This document shows, piece after piece, positions 21,701 through 32,600 of a stretch of 64,000 bases of DNA. The notes beneath the pieces were generated by a model that did not search any database, was not told where the DNA came from, and worked only from the letters and a program-made list of their open reading frames with translations. Made by a program: the position numbers and the translations under genes. The stretch's first letter is position 1. Each line of letters begins with the position of its first letter. Origin of the DNA: Malachius bipustulatus (taxonomy: Eukaryota > Arthropoda > Insecta > Coleoptera > Melyridae); contig OU342632.1 of the NCBI GenBank assembly GCA_910589415.1, positions 10,171,507-10,235,506 on the forward strand. The letters run 5' to 3'.

Positions 21701-24700
21701 TGTAATAAAAAACGAAAAGTTTTTTAAAAAGCTCCATCTAATAATTAATTGTGAATAAAAAAATTGAAAATAAGAAAGGTCCAGGTAAAAATTTGACTGT
21801 CATTTTGATTTAACTTTAGAAAAAGGCAAGCATGTGTCTCAGTAACGAAGTCATAAAAACAATTTTTGTTTTAAATTTACAGTCTTTCTCAGCATACAAC
21901 ACTCTGTATACCGTGTCTGCCAAATCAGGGCCCTCCTACATACTTTGCAATGGCAAAGTTTCAAAAAAGTGAGCAATTTCTATTCAATAATAATAATTGT
22001 TGTTTCTAGAGGAAATCATTAATTATTATTCTTCTTCAAATACTCCTTGATCCGGGAACTCTGGCAACCAATTATTCCGGGGCTTATTTCATCACCATTT
22101 TAGTGAGAAAGACTGTAAATTTAAAACAAAAATTGTTTTTATGACTTCATTACTGAGACACATGCTTGCCTTTTTCTAAAGTTAAATCAAAATGACAGTC
22201 AAATTTAAACAACGTCCGCTGATTTTATCTAACTATTATAAGATTTTTATATTATAACATTTTTAAATTTATCAATGAGGCATCGTTGTTCAAGTCGGGA
22301 ATTAATAATGGAACTAAAATACATTTTGAAAAATAATATTGGATAAATATGTACCCCACAACGATAATTGTTTGAAGCTTTGTTGGACTTGTCATTTCAT
22401 ATTTTGATTTATTTTCATTTCATGTTTCCATGGTAACATCTTTGAGGAAGCCATGCTGGAGACTATCTGTGTCCTCCAATTCTGGATCACCCTGTTTACA
22501 AACCTAAATCAACTAGTATCAATCTAGTTATTAATCTATTTAGTTTACTTACTAATTTTCAGGTGTCGGTAAAACAAGCACAGTAACCAGATATGTAGAA
22601 AATTCATTCACATATCAAATGTCACCAACAGTTGGCGCTTCCTTTTTTACATGCAAACTGTCAGTCCAAGATGTCATTGTGAAACTGAAAGTATGTAATT
22701 TCAATCATTGCAATTTTTCCATAAATTATTATGTAAGTGTACTTACTTGATTAAATTTTTGCAGATATGGGACACAGCGGGCCAAGAGAGATTCAAAGCG
22801 ATGGCCCCGATGTTCTACCGGAACGCAAACGCTGCCCTTCTGGTGTTCGATATCACTCAAGAGGCGACGTTTCAGAGCATGCGAGGTTGGGTTCAGGAAC
22901 TGAAGCGAAATGTAGATGAACCCATGGTGCTCTGTGTTATAGGAAATAAAATTGATTTGGCCAAGGATAGAAAAGTATGTTTTTTATAATTTCGATTGCT
23001 TAGCTTTGGTAATTTTGCATGTAAAGTTATTCTTTTCATTGTACATACTTAAAATGTGTAAAGAAGTTAAGGAATAAAGAAGCAGACAGGTATTTTCTCA
23101 GAATAAATAATTTCAAGCTCACTGAGCTTGGATTCACAGAATGGATAAAATTGTGGTGGAAAATATCATTACATATTTTTTCTGTGCCAATCTGTCCCAC
23201 TGTTGTCATCACTGAGATTCAGTTGTTGCATGTAAATTAACAATATTTAAATACAGTAGAGTCTTGGTTATCTGAGGTAATATAAGTGGCACCCGTCTCG
23301 GATAACTGAAAACTTGGATAACCCAGACTCATCTAGAGCTATTTTTTGCTTGTATTCTTATACAGTGCCATCCGAAAAGTCTTTGCTTAAACTCTTCAAA
23401 AACAGAAGTTACATGTTTCCATCTCAATAACCACCAAAAATCTAAAAAGCTAAATATAACTTTCAACGGATCGTCACTGAATCATAATTTCAATCCAAAA
23501 TATCTTGGTGTGACTTTGGATATATCTTTAACCTATAATCAACACTTAGAAAAAGTGAAACAAAAATTAAAAACAAGGAATAATATTCTATACAAACTTG
23601 CTGGAACAACTTGGGGAGCCAATGCAAAAACAATTCGCACATCAGCTCTTGCACTTGTTTATTCAACAGCGGAATATTGTGCACCCGTATGGCTCAACAG
23701 TGTACATCAATCAAAAGTGGATATTCAACTGAACCAAACATTACGAATTATTACTGGAACAATTTCCTCAACTCCGATCCCTTGGTTACCTGTTTTGTCA
23801 AATATTGCTCCATCTAATCTCCGAAGACAACAAGCAACACATAAAATCATGAATAAATACCGAACATTTCCAGATGATTTTTCAATAACATCGGACCTGA
23901 ATAATCTTCCAACAACGAGATTAAAATCAAGAAGACCTGTGTGGCTAGAAACATACCTGGATCGACCATTTAAAATTGAAGATGAATGGAGAAATGATTG
24001 GCGAAATAAAAGTGTTTCTTTATTCAACAACACTTTAATTGAAGATCCTTCATCAGTAGTCAACGGTTTTGAAATAAAAAGGAAAGTCTGGGTACAAGTA
24101 AATCGCTTAAGAACAGGACACGGTAGATGTAATTCAATGTTACATAAATGGAATTTAATACCAAGCGCTTCCTGTATTTGCGGACATCCTGAAGAATCCA
24201 TCAATCACATTGTCAATGAATGTCCTTTAACCAAATTTTCTGGAGGTTTTCAAGCAATTCATAAAATTTCCACCGAAACAATAGACTGGTTACAGAATTT
24301 GAAGCTCTTGTAAACAAAATCTACATTAACAGCCAGATAACCTCAGAAGGGCAAAATGATTGGAATACTTCAAACCAATCTCAACAGGATGGTGTGTCTA
24401 GGTTTTTTAATGGGGTTTTCCCTAGACTATATCTCTCAAAGCAAATGCTTCACCATGATGTCAACATCGCATCAGAATATCCTACAGATCGTTCTTTTCC
24501 CCATGATCGACGAAACCAATCATATGTAATTTAATAAACTAAACAACATGTATCGTAAGACTGCAATTTGTAATTTCAAACGAATATATATATATAGTAC
24601 ACACCATATGGGAATTTTTTTTATTATACCTTATTTAATAACTAGGAGGAGTAAATTTAAATAAACCGCCAAAAAAAGATGCTTCTCATTGGTCAATTCA

Positions 24701-27700
24701 TAGGCAAAATTACACCCAGCAAAACTTGTACAGGAAATTGAATCTATGCAACGCTCAACACTACATATACGCTTGTTTTTTATTGTTGTGTCATTATTGT
24801 TTACAATGTCAGCGTCGAATGTGACACATCAGTTTTATAATCAGTTATTTCCAAAACCCTATAAGTTGTTCTAAATAAGTTCTTTAAAAGTTATTTCAAA
24901 ACCAAATGAGTTCTTTTTGAAGCCCATTCAGTTCTTTTTAGAGAACAGACATCCTTTTCAGAATTTTGAAATTATTTTTGGCTTTCCATTTTCATCCTGC
25001 AAACGGTTTCAAGTGCCATTATGGATAATCCTACATCAAGTACAAGTGAGAGGATGTCTCCTCCAAAGAAACGGGAAGAAAAGAGTGTCACCTACAAGAT
25101 TTTGGAAAAACTACTCTATATGCGTACTTCACCAATAATTGAAGAACATATTCCAATCGAACAAGGTGCGGATTTAGACCAAACAGGGACTGCTGTATGT
25201 GATAAAGTTAGTTTCAACAACACACTTTGAATCTGGTCCTACAAAAACTGAAAAATGCTGTTTATAATACCGTTTGAAAAAATTGACTTATCCACAAATT
25301 ATATATTATTAATAAATGTAAAATAAAAACTTTATCTACGATGTTATGTGTCATATAATACATACATAAAATATATTATTTATATATGTTACATTAAATT
25401 TGTCACATAAGTATTGCCTAAAATAAAGTACTTTCAATCAATTTAATATGAATGTTAATAATTATTATCCTCAATATTCTTCGAAATATCTAGAAATTAT
25501 TCAATTTCATTCTATTTATATTCAGAAAATCATTCAGCACTATAATACTGATATATTATGCAAATCACAATGATTTGTGATACTGCTGTACAGTCTCTCC
25601 TGAGAAGTAGACTTCCTACACCGAAAACAAGTCCTATCTTCCTTATTAATAATTATTGTTTCAATTCAAATTTGCCGCCAAAAAAAATCTGGTGATTTAA
25701 TCTGGTGACTTTTAGTGGTGTAAATGATACTTTGCAGTTTACTCCTCCTAGTTATTAAATGAGATATAGTAAGACTAAAAGAAAATAAATTGTGCAGAAA
25801 GATTGTGCATGCTCTAAACTTATTTGACATTGACAATAGAGCTGTGCATTTGGTAGTGTTTTTGTAAATGTTTAAACCTGACAATTAACCGTTTCTAAAG
25901 GTTTAGAGTACTCTCAAGTATTTCAAGAGTATTTCAAGTACTTTCAAGGAAGTACTTATACTTAGGAAGTGATGTAAAATACATGGGTTTTATTTTTCTG
26001 GGTAATACCCGGGTTTTCACAATTGTATTTATATTGGAATTCCCTTTAAGAGGACGTATTACGTCCTCTTAACGTCCTCTTAACAGCAACAAAAGGGTTG
26101 CTGTTTGAAATTTCATAATTGGGTTGATGAATAATTGGGGAGCTTTAAGGGTTGATGGGGGTGAGTTATTTACTATGTAATTTTTGTTCGCCTCCCTATC
26201 ATTCAAATGGTTTTTTGCAATTTTTCATATCTTTTTTTGTTTTACGGATATCGCCAATGGCGACTTTAACAAAAGTCACCCTTTTAATGTATCGAACAAA
26301 TTGCTAACTTAAGAAAAGTAACAAGTCATGTTATTTATGATAAGTGTTCTGCAGCACTTCTGATATGTCAGTTCTGAATCAGAACAGCACTTCTTGTTGT
26401 ACCGCATTTGGCCAGAATTACTTTGGCTATTTATTCGGGTAGGTAAATATCCTTCGGGTAAGTACCCAAGTTATATTTACCTACCCAAGGGGTAAATACC
26501 CAATCCACATCACTACTTATAGGTATAGATACCTAGGTATATAGGTATTTATTGAGCATTGCAGCCAAGTGGTCCAGGAACTGGACCCACCCAGCATATT
26601 ATTTATATTGAGATGTGATTAGTGTTAATCTTTTTTCTCTTTCTGTAAAATTTAAATCAGCTATAATACTCATTTCTACTTTGAAACTGACGGAATAAAT
26701 TAAGATGAATCTTGGCTCAGTTAATCCGGAACGCGGAAAATCACGACTTGGATAACCGAGACTCTACTGTGTTGTATATGGGTAAATGCAATTATGTATC
26801 AAGTTGCTTATAAAGCAGGGAAAAAAAGGTTAAATATGATAATGTGACTTGCCAGCTATTTTTAGAAATTCTTTCTCTGGAAAAATTAGTTTATAAGTGG
26901 GCACACTTACATAATCAAGGTAGGAAGTCCATAAAAGAGGATTAATGATCTGGAAGACAAAATGGAACCTGCCATAATGGAAAATTTTTAGACTAGAACT
27001 ATAATTAATCACCAAAATGTTCAATATTTCGACGCACCCAGGGAAGAAGGGCAGAAGAGCGAATGAATCTTTTACATGGAGCATAATCCACAAAAATTCG
27101 CCCGCCAAATTATTCTGGTTTTTCGTCAAATCGGCCATAGTATACTCAACATTCACCGGGGAAGGGCGCCTCACATAGGTCCACCGTTCAACTCGCTCCT
27201 TAAATAATTTTTCGTGTTTTCAGTTTTTACATTTAATAATCTTTTTTTATATTCAATAACACCCCCTTTCACTTCAAAAGGGTTTGAACTTTATTGTTTT
27301 GAGCTACAACATTTATGAAAGTTTCAGATCAGAGCAGGATGGGCCCCAAAATCTCACCTTATCAAAATAATTTATTTCAAGAAAATGCCTTGTTGGCTGT
27401 GTATGCAATGACGTCATGCAGCTATGAGAAAATAATTGATGATTATAATTATTAGGGAGAGACTTGCTTCATAGGTTTTCAAAATTTCATTCAATTCGTG
27501 AATATACAAACCACAACAAATAACTGCAGAAATAGCTTCTTAAGAGTACAATAAATGCTTCATTCTGTTTCATTAAGGAAATTTTCGGGTCGTCGCTTAT
27601 TTCATGAGTTCATTGAGTTATTTTTTATAGTAAAGTCGAGACGACAATATCCTGTTATCTTATTATAAACTCACAAGAGGTCATGTTAATGTTTGGTATC

Positions 27701-30700
27701 TTGGCATTTTGTATAACCAATTTGTCTGATCAAGAAATTACTTCATCCAATAACTGTGTCACACTTGTAATTAAAAATATTAGTAAAATTCACAATCATA
27801 AATTATTTTTTTATAAGTATGTACTTATCAATTTTTACATGACTGTTATGTAATAGCCAATAATAAACATCATAATATTAAACATTTCAATTCCGCTGTA
27901 TATTTCATAACTTCAGCTAACTGTGAAATTAATCTGATGAATAAACAGGTTTATACAGGGTGATCTATGAGAAGTACCGAATCCTGAATCGTAAGTGGAT
28001 AGAACAGGTCATTTTTGAATAATGTATGATATAATCGTATAGCCTTAAATATTTGATATCTTACCACTTTTAGACCTTTTTATTGAGAAGTAAGAAATTG
28101 AACATGGATGTCATCGTTAACCCGGCATTATAACTATTTTTTTCTTAGTTAACAATGACTAGCAAGAAAAGTGAAAAAAGTCGGTCTCAGTTCTGTTTGC
28201 GAAGGTATTTGTTGCAGCACTGTCAAATGTGTGAGTGTGCCTAGCGACAAATACCTGGTTAAATTATCATAAAGGAAATTGGATTTCTTTATAAACAACA
28301 AACTGTTTGAGAAATCTCTAGTTCGATTCATAAAGTAGAGTATTTCTGGAAGCTCTATTGGAGTGTTGGAAGACCAGAATTTTTATTTTATAATTTCACA
28401 CATAATAATTATTATTTATATACAGGTGACTCTGAAATGGCGGACAGAGGTAGTATCACATCATCCATTATGAAATCGGGCTTCTAAGTTCATTTATTTT
28501 TTTCTTGTTCATAAGAAGATGCGACCAATTTTGTAAGAAACAAAATTACAACACTGCACTCAATATACATTTCTTTAGGAAAGAAATAGTGTTTAGGTTT
28601 ATATCCAGATTAAGATGTTGCCATGGAAGCCTTCCATTATTAGGACTCAACTTGAACAATGATGCTACAGTGACAAATTTTATTGAACTAAGGAATTTTA
28701 CTGCCATGTTGATTTCAGTTTCACAACTTTAAATCTCGGTAACATAGTGTGAAAATAATTTTTGTTTTAAATATACAGTCTTTCTGAACATCTTCTACAA
28801 TGCTCATGTATACATGTATAGTGTTCGCCGATTCGGGGTCTCGTAAAAATTGGGTGGTACACAAGTTGGGCCCCCATCTACCCCAAGTCCCTGGATCACT
28901 TTTTCTCTTGAAATTTCATAAATATTCTACCGTCGAACTTTGTTCTCTTTATTCTCTAACAACTATATACATATAACTTCTGAATTGACTAATCTGAATT
29001 ATATTATTTAATGCTTTCTGAATTCCAACTGACTAATCTGAGTCGCAAGTCATACTATTTTCTGAATTACAACTGAAAAAGATGTAGTGGCTAAGTGAAA
29101 CAGATGTGGAGTCATTCCCTCGAATTGGTCATAGGTTTATATAGCCGGTCGTTATCGCTCTTGATGGCATAGAAGTTCTAGATGGTATAATGATGATTCT
29201 AGATTCTAGATGGCATATATTTATTTATTTTTATTTATTTATTTATTTATTACACGGGCAAAGCCCAATATACAACAACTTATTATATCACTATAATACA
29301 AAACTATACAGTATATACAGTATACAGTATGTATGTATTAAGATGTAAGATCGGAACAAAATTGATAGTATCAGAAGCAAGTGACTCGAAGTAGACATAC
29401 AAATAATAATCGTACTATAAAAATTTTGAAAATGTTTTAATTCGTTATCATTGCATGACTATATTTGAAAAATATCTTAATCGGTTCTCATTCAAAACTA
29501 TATTATAATATTGACATTTGAATGTTTTCTTTATTAAAGGTCTCACGTGATGAAGCTATTTCCTATGCGAACAGTATCGGCGCATCTTATCACGAATGCT
29601 CTGCGAAAGAAGATCAGGTATTTATTTAAAGACAATACTGTAACTAATTAATTTATTTACTTAAAGTCTGTACACTGAGAGTTGTCTGTTGTGATAACTA
29701 AGAATACATCATCTCGTTATGTTTCTTACTCCTTCTATTGCATTGCATAGTCAATCGAGTTAAAATGGGACGTATTGTCAGAAATACGTTTGAATCGTCA
29801 GCAATTCTAAAAAGATGAGCGAGAGTGAGACGGAAGTATCGACTCGCGTCTTGATACGCTTAGATTGATACGATAAGATTGTCGTCCAGCTCATCGGCTA
29901 CTGTCAGTTGACAGTGACAGCGCTAAATATACTGATGAGATTTGTTATTTGAAACGTTTTTAATACGAAATTAGCAGAATTCCTGTGTTATATTGTACGG
30001 TGTGATAAACTATGAGTAACTTAATTTCGCGAATGCCTAAAAATCTATTTCCTTGTTTTGCCTGGGAAACGATTGAACTCCCTAGTACGTGGACTTGTGG
30101 TTAAATTGCTGGAATATTTTACTTGCAAATAAGAAAACGGAGGTGTTATTCTTTCTTTTAAACGGCAACCAGCAGGTAGGTGACATGATATTTCTATCAT
30201 GATGATAACAATAATAATTATTATGATTCTTATTTACTTGCATTATATAATATTTGTTATCAAAAAGTTGCAAGGCTCTACTTCGTCAATAACTTGTCGA
30301 AATAATATATTTGTAGGATATTCATTATTCCTCAACACACGCCACTGACACGAACTGCGATACCACATCTGGTTCGACTTAGAAATAAGTGTACGATTCA
30401 AATCGAATTAAATGAAATTGTTTAGTCAGAATCAGTGTGGCATGACAACGGACAACTCTCAGTGTACAGAGAGTATTAGTTTGCATACACTTAATTACAG
30501 TAATTATTTCTACGAGGTCTGACTATTAAATAACGAGACTGCGCGCAGAGAAGGCGTCCTAGAACGTTGAGGAGGGAAACGAATGCAGCATTGGTTAGTG
30601 TGTAGTGTCTGCTTCGCCAGTATGAAAACACGTTTTTGTCGCTGTAGTAGTATTTTTTCTATAAAAGTTGAAAACGAACTCGGTTTTTTCTCGTGCCAAT

Positions 30701-31864
30701 AACAAAGTGTGATGAAAAACATGAGCAACGAATTAATCTTAAATTTCTCGTTATTTAAAAAAAAAAACTCCGACTGAGTGCTATAAATTGTTGAAAGAGG
30801 CCTACGGTGAAGATTCTCTATCTCGTGCACGTGTTTTCGATTAGCATAAAAGGTTTTCTGAAGTCAGGGAGAGCATCCAGCGTCCAGTTCGACCTGTGTC
30901 TGTTTCAACTCCTCAAACAGTGACCAAATTCAATGAAATTGTGCACGGAGATCGTCATATGAGCTTTCAGATGATTGCTGAGACTGTAAACGCCAGACAC
31001 TTAGACTCTCGCCATGTTTTGGCAAGACTGCGAGAGCGAGTTCCTAAGAAACGGCCGGAGTTGTGGAAAAACAAGTCGTGGATCTTGCATCAAGACAATG
31101 CGCTGCCCATAACACGCTGCCTGTGAAGCGTTATTTAGCCGCTAGAGGCACTCCACTCCAGTACTTGAACACGCGTAATACTCACCTGACGCGCCTTGTG
31201 ACTTTTTCTTGATCCGAAGATCAAGTCTACCATAAAATTTATTATTTACTTTCTAATTTTTACAGATACTGGTATTAAACCCTGTAGGGAATGGACGCAT
31301 TTGAGAGAGCAATCTGTTATCACCTGCAAAAATATACTGGATACTTCATTTAAATACAAAAAAAAAAAAAATTGGTTACTCCAGCTTTCAGGTGTGCAAT
31401 AACAACAACAAATAAATGTACTGTTCATCACTGCCTTTACGTGCAGAATTACATCAATTGTGCTGTTTTTGTTTAAAAAAAAATTAGTTTGGTTCAATAC
31501 TTTATCCCAACCCTGCATAAGGAGTCAGTTACTATCAATTTCATATAGTTTTATAAGACCTGGAATTATAAATTAGTTTTAGTTATGGGTGTTTGAGATA
31601 GTCGTCTGTCAGTCATTAATTTGTACATCCAAAATGTTTTTTTTATAGGGAGTTGCACTAGTTTTCGAGAACTTAGCCCTAGGACTGATAAGGCTCTCCG
31701 GGGAAGCGATAAGTCACAGTTTGAAGGTCTATAATAACCAGGACAACGGCGCAATCATGGCAACATCCACCGAGTTGGATCCCACGGACATTGGTAACGA
31801 GGAGAGTGTAAATATTAGCATTAGTAATATCGCACACGGTAATATTGTTAGCAGTTGCTGCTGA
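15660..31864 (+). CDS. Rab-family small GTPase (Rab21/Rab22-like), five coding exons
   Basis: Coding exons 15660-15702, 22563-22690, 22765-22974, 29540-29617 and 31649-31864 join in frame into 224 residues. All introns are GT-AG. Motifs: P-loop GYQGVGKT (12-19), switch I Thr37 in SPTVGASF, WDTAGQERF (59-67), NKID (118-121), CSAK (147-150), and a C-terminal Cys-Cys (223-224) for double prenylation. Length and motif spacing are normal for a Rab. Rab GTPases cycle between GDP and GTP and recruit effectors to membranes. The segment ASFFTCKL and the MAPMFYRNANAALLVFDIT block look closest to the Rab5/21/22/31 group, which acts on endosomes; the exact subfamily is not settled. The start is the first in-frame ATG and gives the expected short N terminus. 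The introns (6860, 74, 6565 and 2031 nt) are swollen by transposons. Confidence 0.93.
16486..16563. repeat. Perfect 21-bp hairpin inside the piggyBac-like element
   Basis: Arms 16486-16506 and 16543-16563 are exact inverted copies beginning GCAGCACCACATTGGTCTCG, with a loop of 36 nt. Further copies of the GCGAGACCA core lie at 17026-17034, 17165-17185 and 17219-17227. Confidence 0.8.
16667..16754 (+). pseudogene. C-terminal cysteine-rich domain remnant of a piggyBac transposase
   Basis: The frame from about GAG AAA GGT GGC AAA TAC to the TAG shows CxxC, CxxxCF and a following His, the zinc-binding pattern that ends piggyBac transposases. There is no intact upstream coding region; a TGA lies just before it. 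Confidence 0.6.
17281..17362. repeat. Perfect 21-bp hairpin
   Basis: Arms 17281-17301 (GTCAGGTCTTTGGTCAGGGT...) and 17342-17362 are exact inverted copies with a 40-nt A/T-rich loop, just outside the piggyBac-like element and inside the MULE-like MITE. Confidence 0.8.
17788..18864 (+). mobile_element. 5'-truncated LINE with RNase H, exact 13-bp target duplication
   Basis: CACGGTTTGCTAT is repeated exactly at 17775-17787 and 18865-18877. The insert is the 3' end of a non-LTR element and ends in a short repeated tail (ACAATCT twice). It carries RNase H and zinc-knuckle remains and resembles the C-terminal part of the element at 38090-41340, so both probably belong to the RNase H-bearing LINE group (I/LOA/R1-like). 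Confidence 0.85.
17930..18785 (+). pseudogene. LINE ORF2 C-terminal remnant: RNase H domain and zinc knuckle
   Basis: Blocks in order: IWYTDG with the first catalytic Asp, ICTDSQAALKAL with another, then VWIPGHSGLEGNEKADTLAH with the His and last Asp. After a frame break, a Cys/His knuckle (CRFCLEDEETAEHALCHC) follows and the frame ends at about 18783. Stops and frameshifts interrupt it, so it is non-functional. The longest open piece is 18192-18578. Confidence 0.8.
19224..20235. mobile_element. TIR element, ends GGACCCCGTAGAAT (Rab intron 1)
   Basis: The left end carries GGAAATTGGCTCCCGGT and ATCGGTAGTACTCGA. The right end carries the inverted forms TCGAGTACTACCGATTCCC and ACTGGGAGCCAATCGCC. 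The TIRs are about 75 bp. No coding sequence. A related solo arm is at 14490-14585. Confidence 0.65.
20236..21104. other. Rab intron 1, unassigned part
   Basis: Contains ACAAGAGACTGCGAC-type sequence near 20720 and an inverted CGTCGCTTGTCTCTTGTCGC near 20830, probably another small foldback element. Nothing else recognised. Confidence 0.35.
21109..22494. mobile_element. CAGGRTGATCC-ended TIR element with TTTA duplication
   Basis: The left end CAGGATGATCCCGAATTGG matches the right end CCAATTCTGGATCACCCTG. TTTA is present on both sides (21105-21108 and 22495-22498). Inside, arms at about 21790-21897 and 22105-22205 are near-perfect inverted copies containing AAAACAATTTTTGTTTTAAA. A second copy of the left half lies at 28425-28850. 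No transposase. Confidence 0.75.
22563..22690 (+). CDS. Rab gene, coding exon 2
   Basis: Preceded by ACTAATTTTCAG and followed by GTATGT. Encodes the rest of the P-loop (VGKTS) and switch I (SPTVGASFF). Confidence 0.92.
22765..22974 (+). CDS. Rab gene, coding exon 3
   Basis: Preceded by TTTTTGCAG and followed by GTATGT. Seventy codons from IWDTAGQERF to NKIDLAKDRK. Confidence 0.95.
23366..24597 (+). mobile_element. 5'-truncated Jockey/CR1-type LINE
   Basis: The open frame starts within the RT domain (NSSKTEVTCF is the usual block after the YxDD motif) and runs to the stop at 24311-24313. A 3' UTR of about 280 bases ends in an (AT)n tract. The 5' truncation is typical of LINE insertion. It sits in sense orientation within Rab intron 3. 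Confidence 0.8.
23369..24313 (+). pseudogene. LINE reverse transcriptase C-terminal fragment
   Basis: The frame is open from about 23369 with no ATG until 23510. It shows KYLGVTLD followed by HLEKVKQKLKTRNNILYKL (the RT thumb), the YSTAEYCAPVW block, and a terminal Cys/His knuckle (CICGHPEESINHIVNEC). These are the normal C-terminal landmarks of Jockey/CR1-like ORF2. There is no endonuclease and no palm domain, so the fragment cannot be active, yet it has no internal stop and must be fairly young. Confidence 0.82.
24631..25762. mobile_element. 1.1-kb TIR element of unknown superfamily
   Basis: The left end TTATTTAATAACTAGGAGGAG and right end CTCCTCCTAGTTATTAAATGA are 23-25-bp inverted repeats. 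CCGCCAAAAAAA occurs in direct orientation close to both ends. TATA is found a few bases outside both ends, so the exact boundary is unclear. It carries one exon-like frame (25021-25194). Confidence 0.65.
25021..25194 (+). pseudogene. Exon-like frame inside the TIR element
   Basis: ATG opens a frame of 58 codons (MDNPTSSTSERMSPPKKREE...) that runs into a strong donor GTATGT. Basic and Ser/Pro-rich N termini like this occur in transposases. It may be the first exon of the parental element's transposase or a captured host exon. No family match can be given. Confidence 0.3.
26046..26072. repeat. Perfect 13-bp palindrome
   Basis: TTAAGAGGACGTA and its inverted copy are separated by a single T. 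A third half-copy ACGTCCTCTTAA follows directly. Confidence 0.8.
26437..26486. repeat. 14-bp hairpin
   Basis: GGGTAGGTAAATAT and ATATTTACCTACCC are exact inverted copies with a 22-nt loop. Confidence 0.75.
26770..28424. other. Rab intron 3, unassigned part
   Basis: AT-rich; a TATACAGGGTGATC terminus at 27953-27966 marks a further transposon end. A minus-strand frame at 26830-27174 has no family features. Confidence 0.4.
28425..28850 (+). mobile_element. Partial second copy of the 21109-22494 element
   Basis: Colinear blocks: TACAGGTGACTCTGAAATGG at the end, then AAGATGTTGCCATGGAAG, CAACTTGAACAATGATGC and TACAGTCTTTCTGAACATC, in the order of 21109-21615. Its other half is missing. Confidence 0.65.
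29222..29290 (-). repeat. 3' tail of a LINE in antisense orientation
   Basis: A (TTTA)n tract followed by CACGGGCAAAGCCCAATATA reads, inverted, as TATATTGGGCTTTGCCCGTG plus (TAAA)n, a common ending of insect LINEs. No coding part is recognised next to it. Confidence 0.5.
29540..29617 (+). CDS. Rab gene, coding exon 4
   Basis: Preceded by TTTATTAAAG and followed by GTATTT. Twenty-six codons with the ECSAK guanine-binding motif. Too short to stand out as an open frame, but it fits exactly in phase. Confidence 0.9.
30513..31230 (+). mobile_element. Dead mariner (mos/SETMAR-type) in Rab intron 4
   Basis: The left terminus TACGAGGTCTGACTATTAAA fits the mariner TIR pattern, with TA at 30511-30512. 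Coding remains run in the same direction: INLKFLV, then KTPTECYKLLKEAYGEDSLS, SFQMIAETVN, and after a deletion RPELWKNKSWILHQDNA with one catalytic Asp. Frameshifts, stops and a large internal deletion are visible. I could not find the right TIR. Confidence 0.78.
31649..31864 (+). CDS. Rab gene, terminal coding exon
   Basis: Preceded by TTTTTTATAG. Encodes the last helix (VFENLALGLIRL), a variable Asn/Ser-rich tail, and SSCC followed by TGA. Confidence 0.92.
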   Translation, partial: GVALVFENLALGLIRLSGEAISHSLKVYNNQDNGAIMATSTELDPTDIGNEESVNISISNIAHGNIVSSCC

Positions 31865-32600
31865 AGAAATTGTTTTGTTAATTAATTATTGAACTCAACA
31901 ACGTTCTTTATTTTTAATTAAATTTTTGTATAACTGAAGGAGAGCAACTACTAGTGATTATTAGATACTTATATTTGTATACCTATTTTAATGCCACCTG
32001 AAACAGTATTTTTTATGGATGACTTTTTTATGAGATGTATGAAAAATTGATTAGATTTGTTACTGACGTGTTTCAGATCCGTTTTAATTCCACTAATTAC
32101 TTATTTATGTTTAGTTTTATTTTTGGTGCCTAGGAATGAAAAGTAAATCTACGTGTAACTGTACACGTAAGTTGATTTATTATAACTCACTACTGTATAT
32201 GGCAATAATTTTCTTTTTTTCTGTTAGTAACTGTTATATTAATTCTCTAAATTGGATTTTGGAATAATAGTAGCTTAGAGAAATGTACTAGATGTTAAGT
32301 AGATGAACCATTCAAGTGTATAAGCTTATTGTTATTAATTACTTTATAAGGATGAAGTTTCAAATATTTATGTCAAAAGCACAAAGAAATGCGGTCATTC
32401 TTCCATCAGTTGCAACTGAAAGTTCATTTCAGTGTTGCGTACTTGAAGCATTATATTGATCGCTTGTACTTAAATATTTTTTGTATTGAACAAGTAAGGA
32501 TAACAATTACGGGTCTCTGAGTGCTACTCATTGAATTTTTAAGTTTAGGTTAAGATATCTGCACAAAAAATAAAACTATTTTTATACTGTACATTACAGA
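31865..32600 (+). other. Rab gene 3' UTR (approximate)
   Basis: AT-rich, no repeats recognised. Candidate AATAAA at 32569-32574. The true end is unknown. Confidence 0.4.

Larger units (their letters stand above)
23254..26769. mobile_element. Pogo-like element remnant with nested insertions (Rab intron 3)
   Basis: The left end CAGTAGAGTCTTGGTTATCT and the right end GGATAACCGAGACTCTACTG are inverted repeats of the CAGTAGAGTCTCG type seen in pogo/Tigger-like transposons. Each is followed by a second GGATAAC sub-terminal motif. TA precedes the left end; the right flank reads TG. The interior is mostly occupied by later insertions (LINE 23366-24597, TIR element 24631-25762). Confidence 0.6.

Noticed and set aside
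26830..27174. 114-codon minus-strand frame in Rab intron 3
   Set aside because: Composition fits AT-rich noise and no motif is visible; it may belong to an unrecognised repeat.
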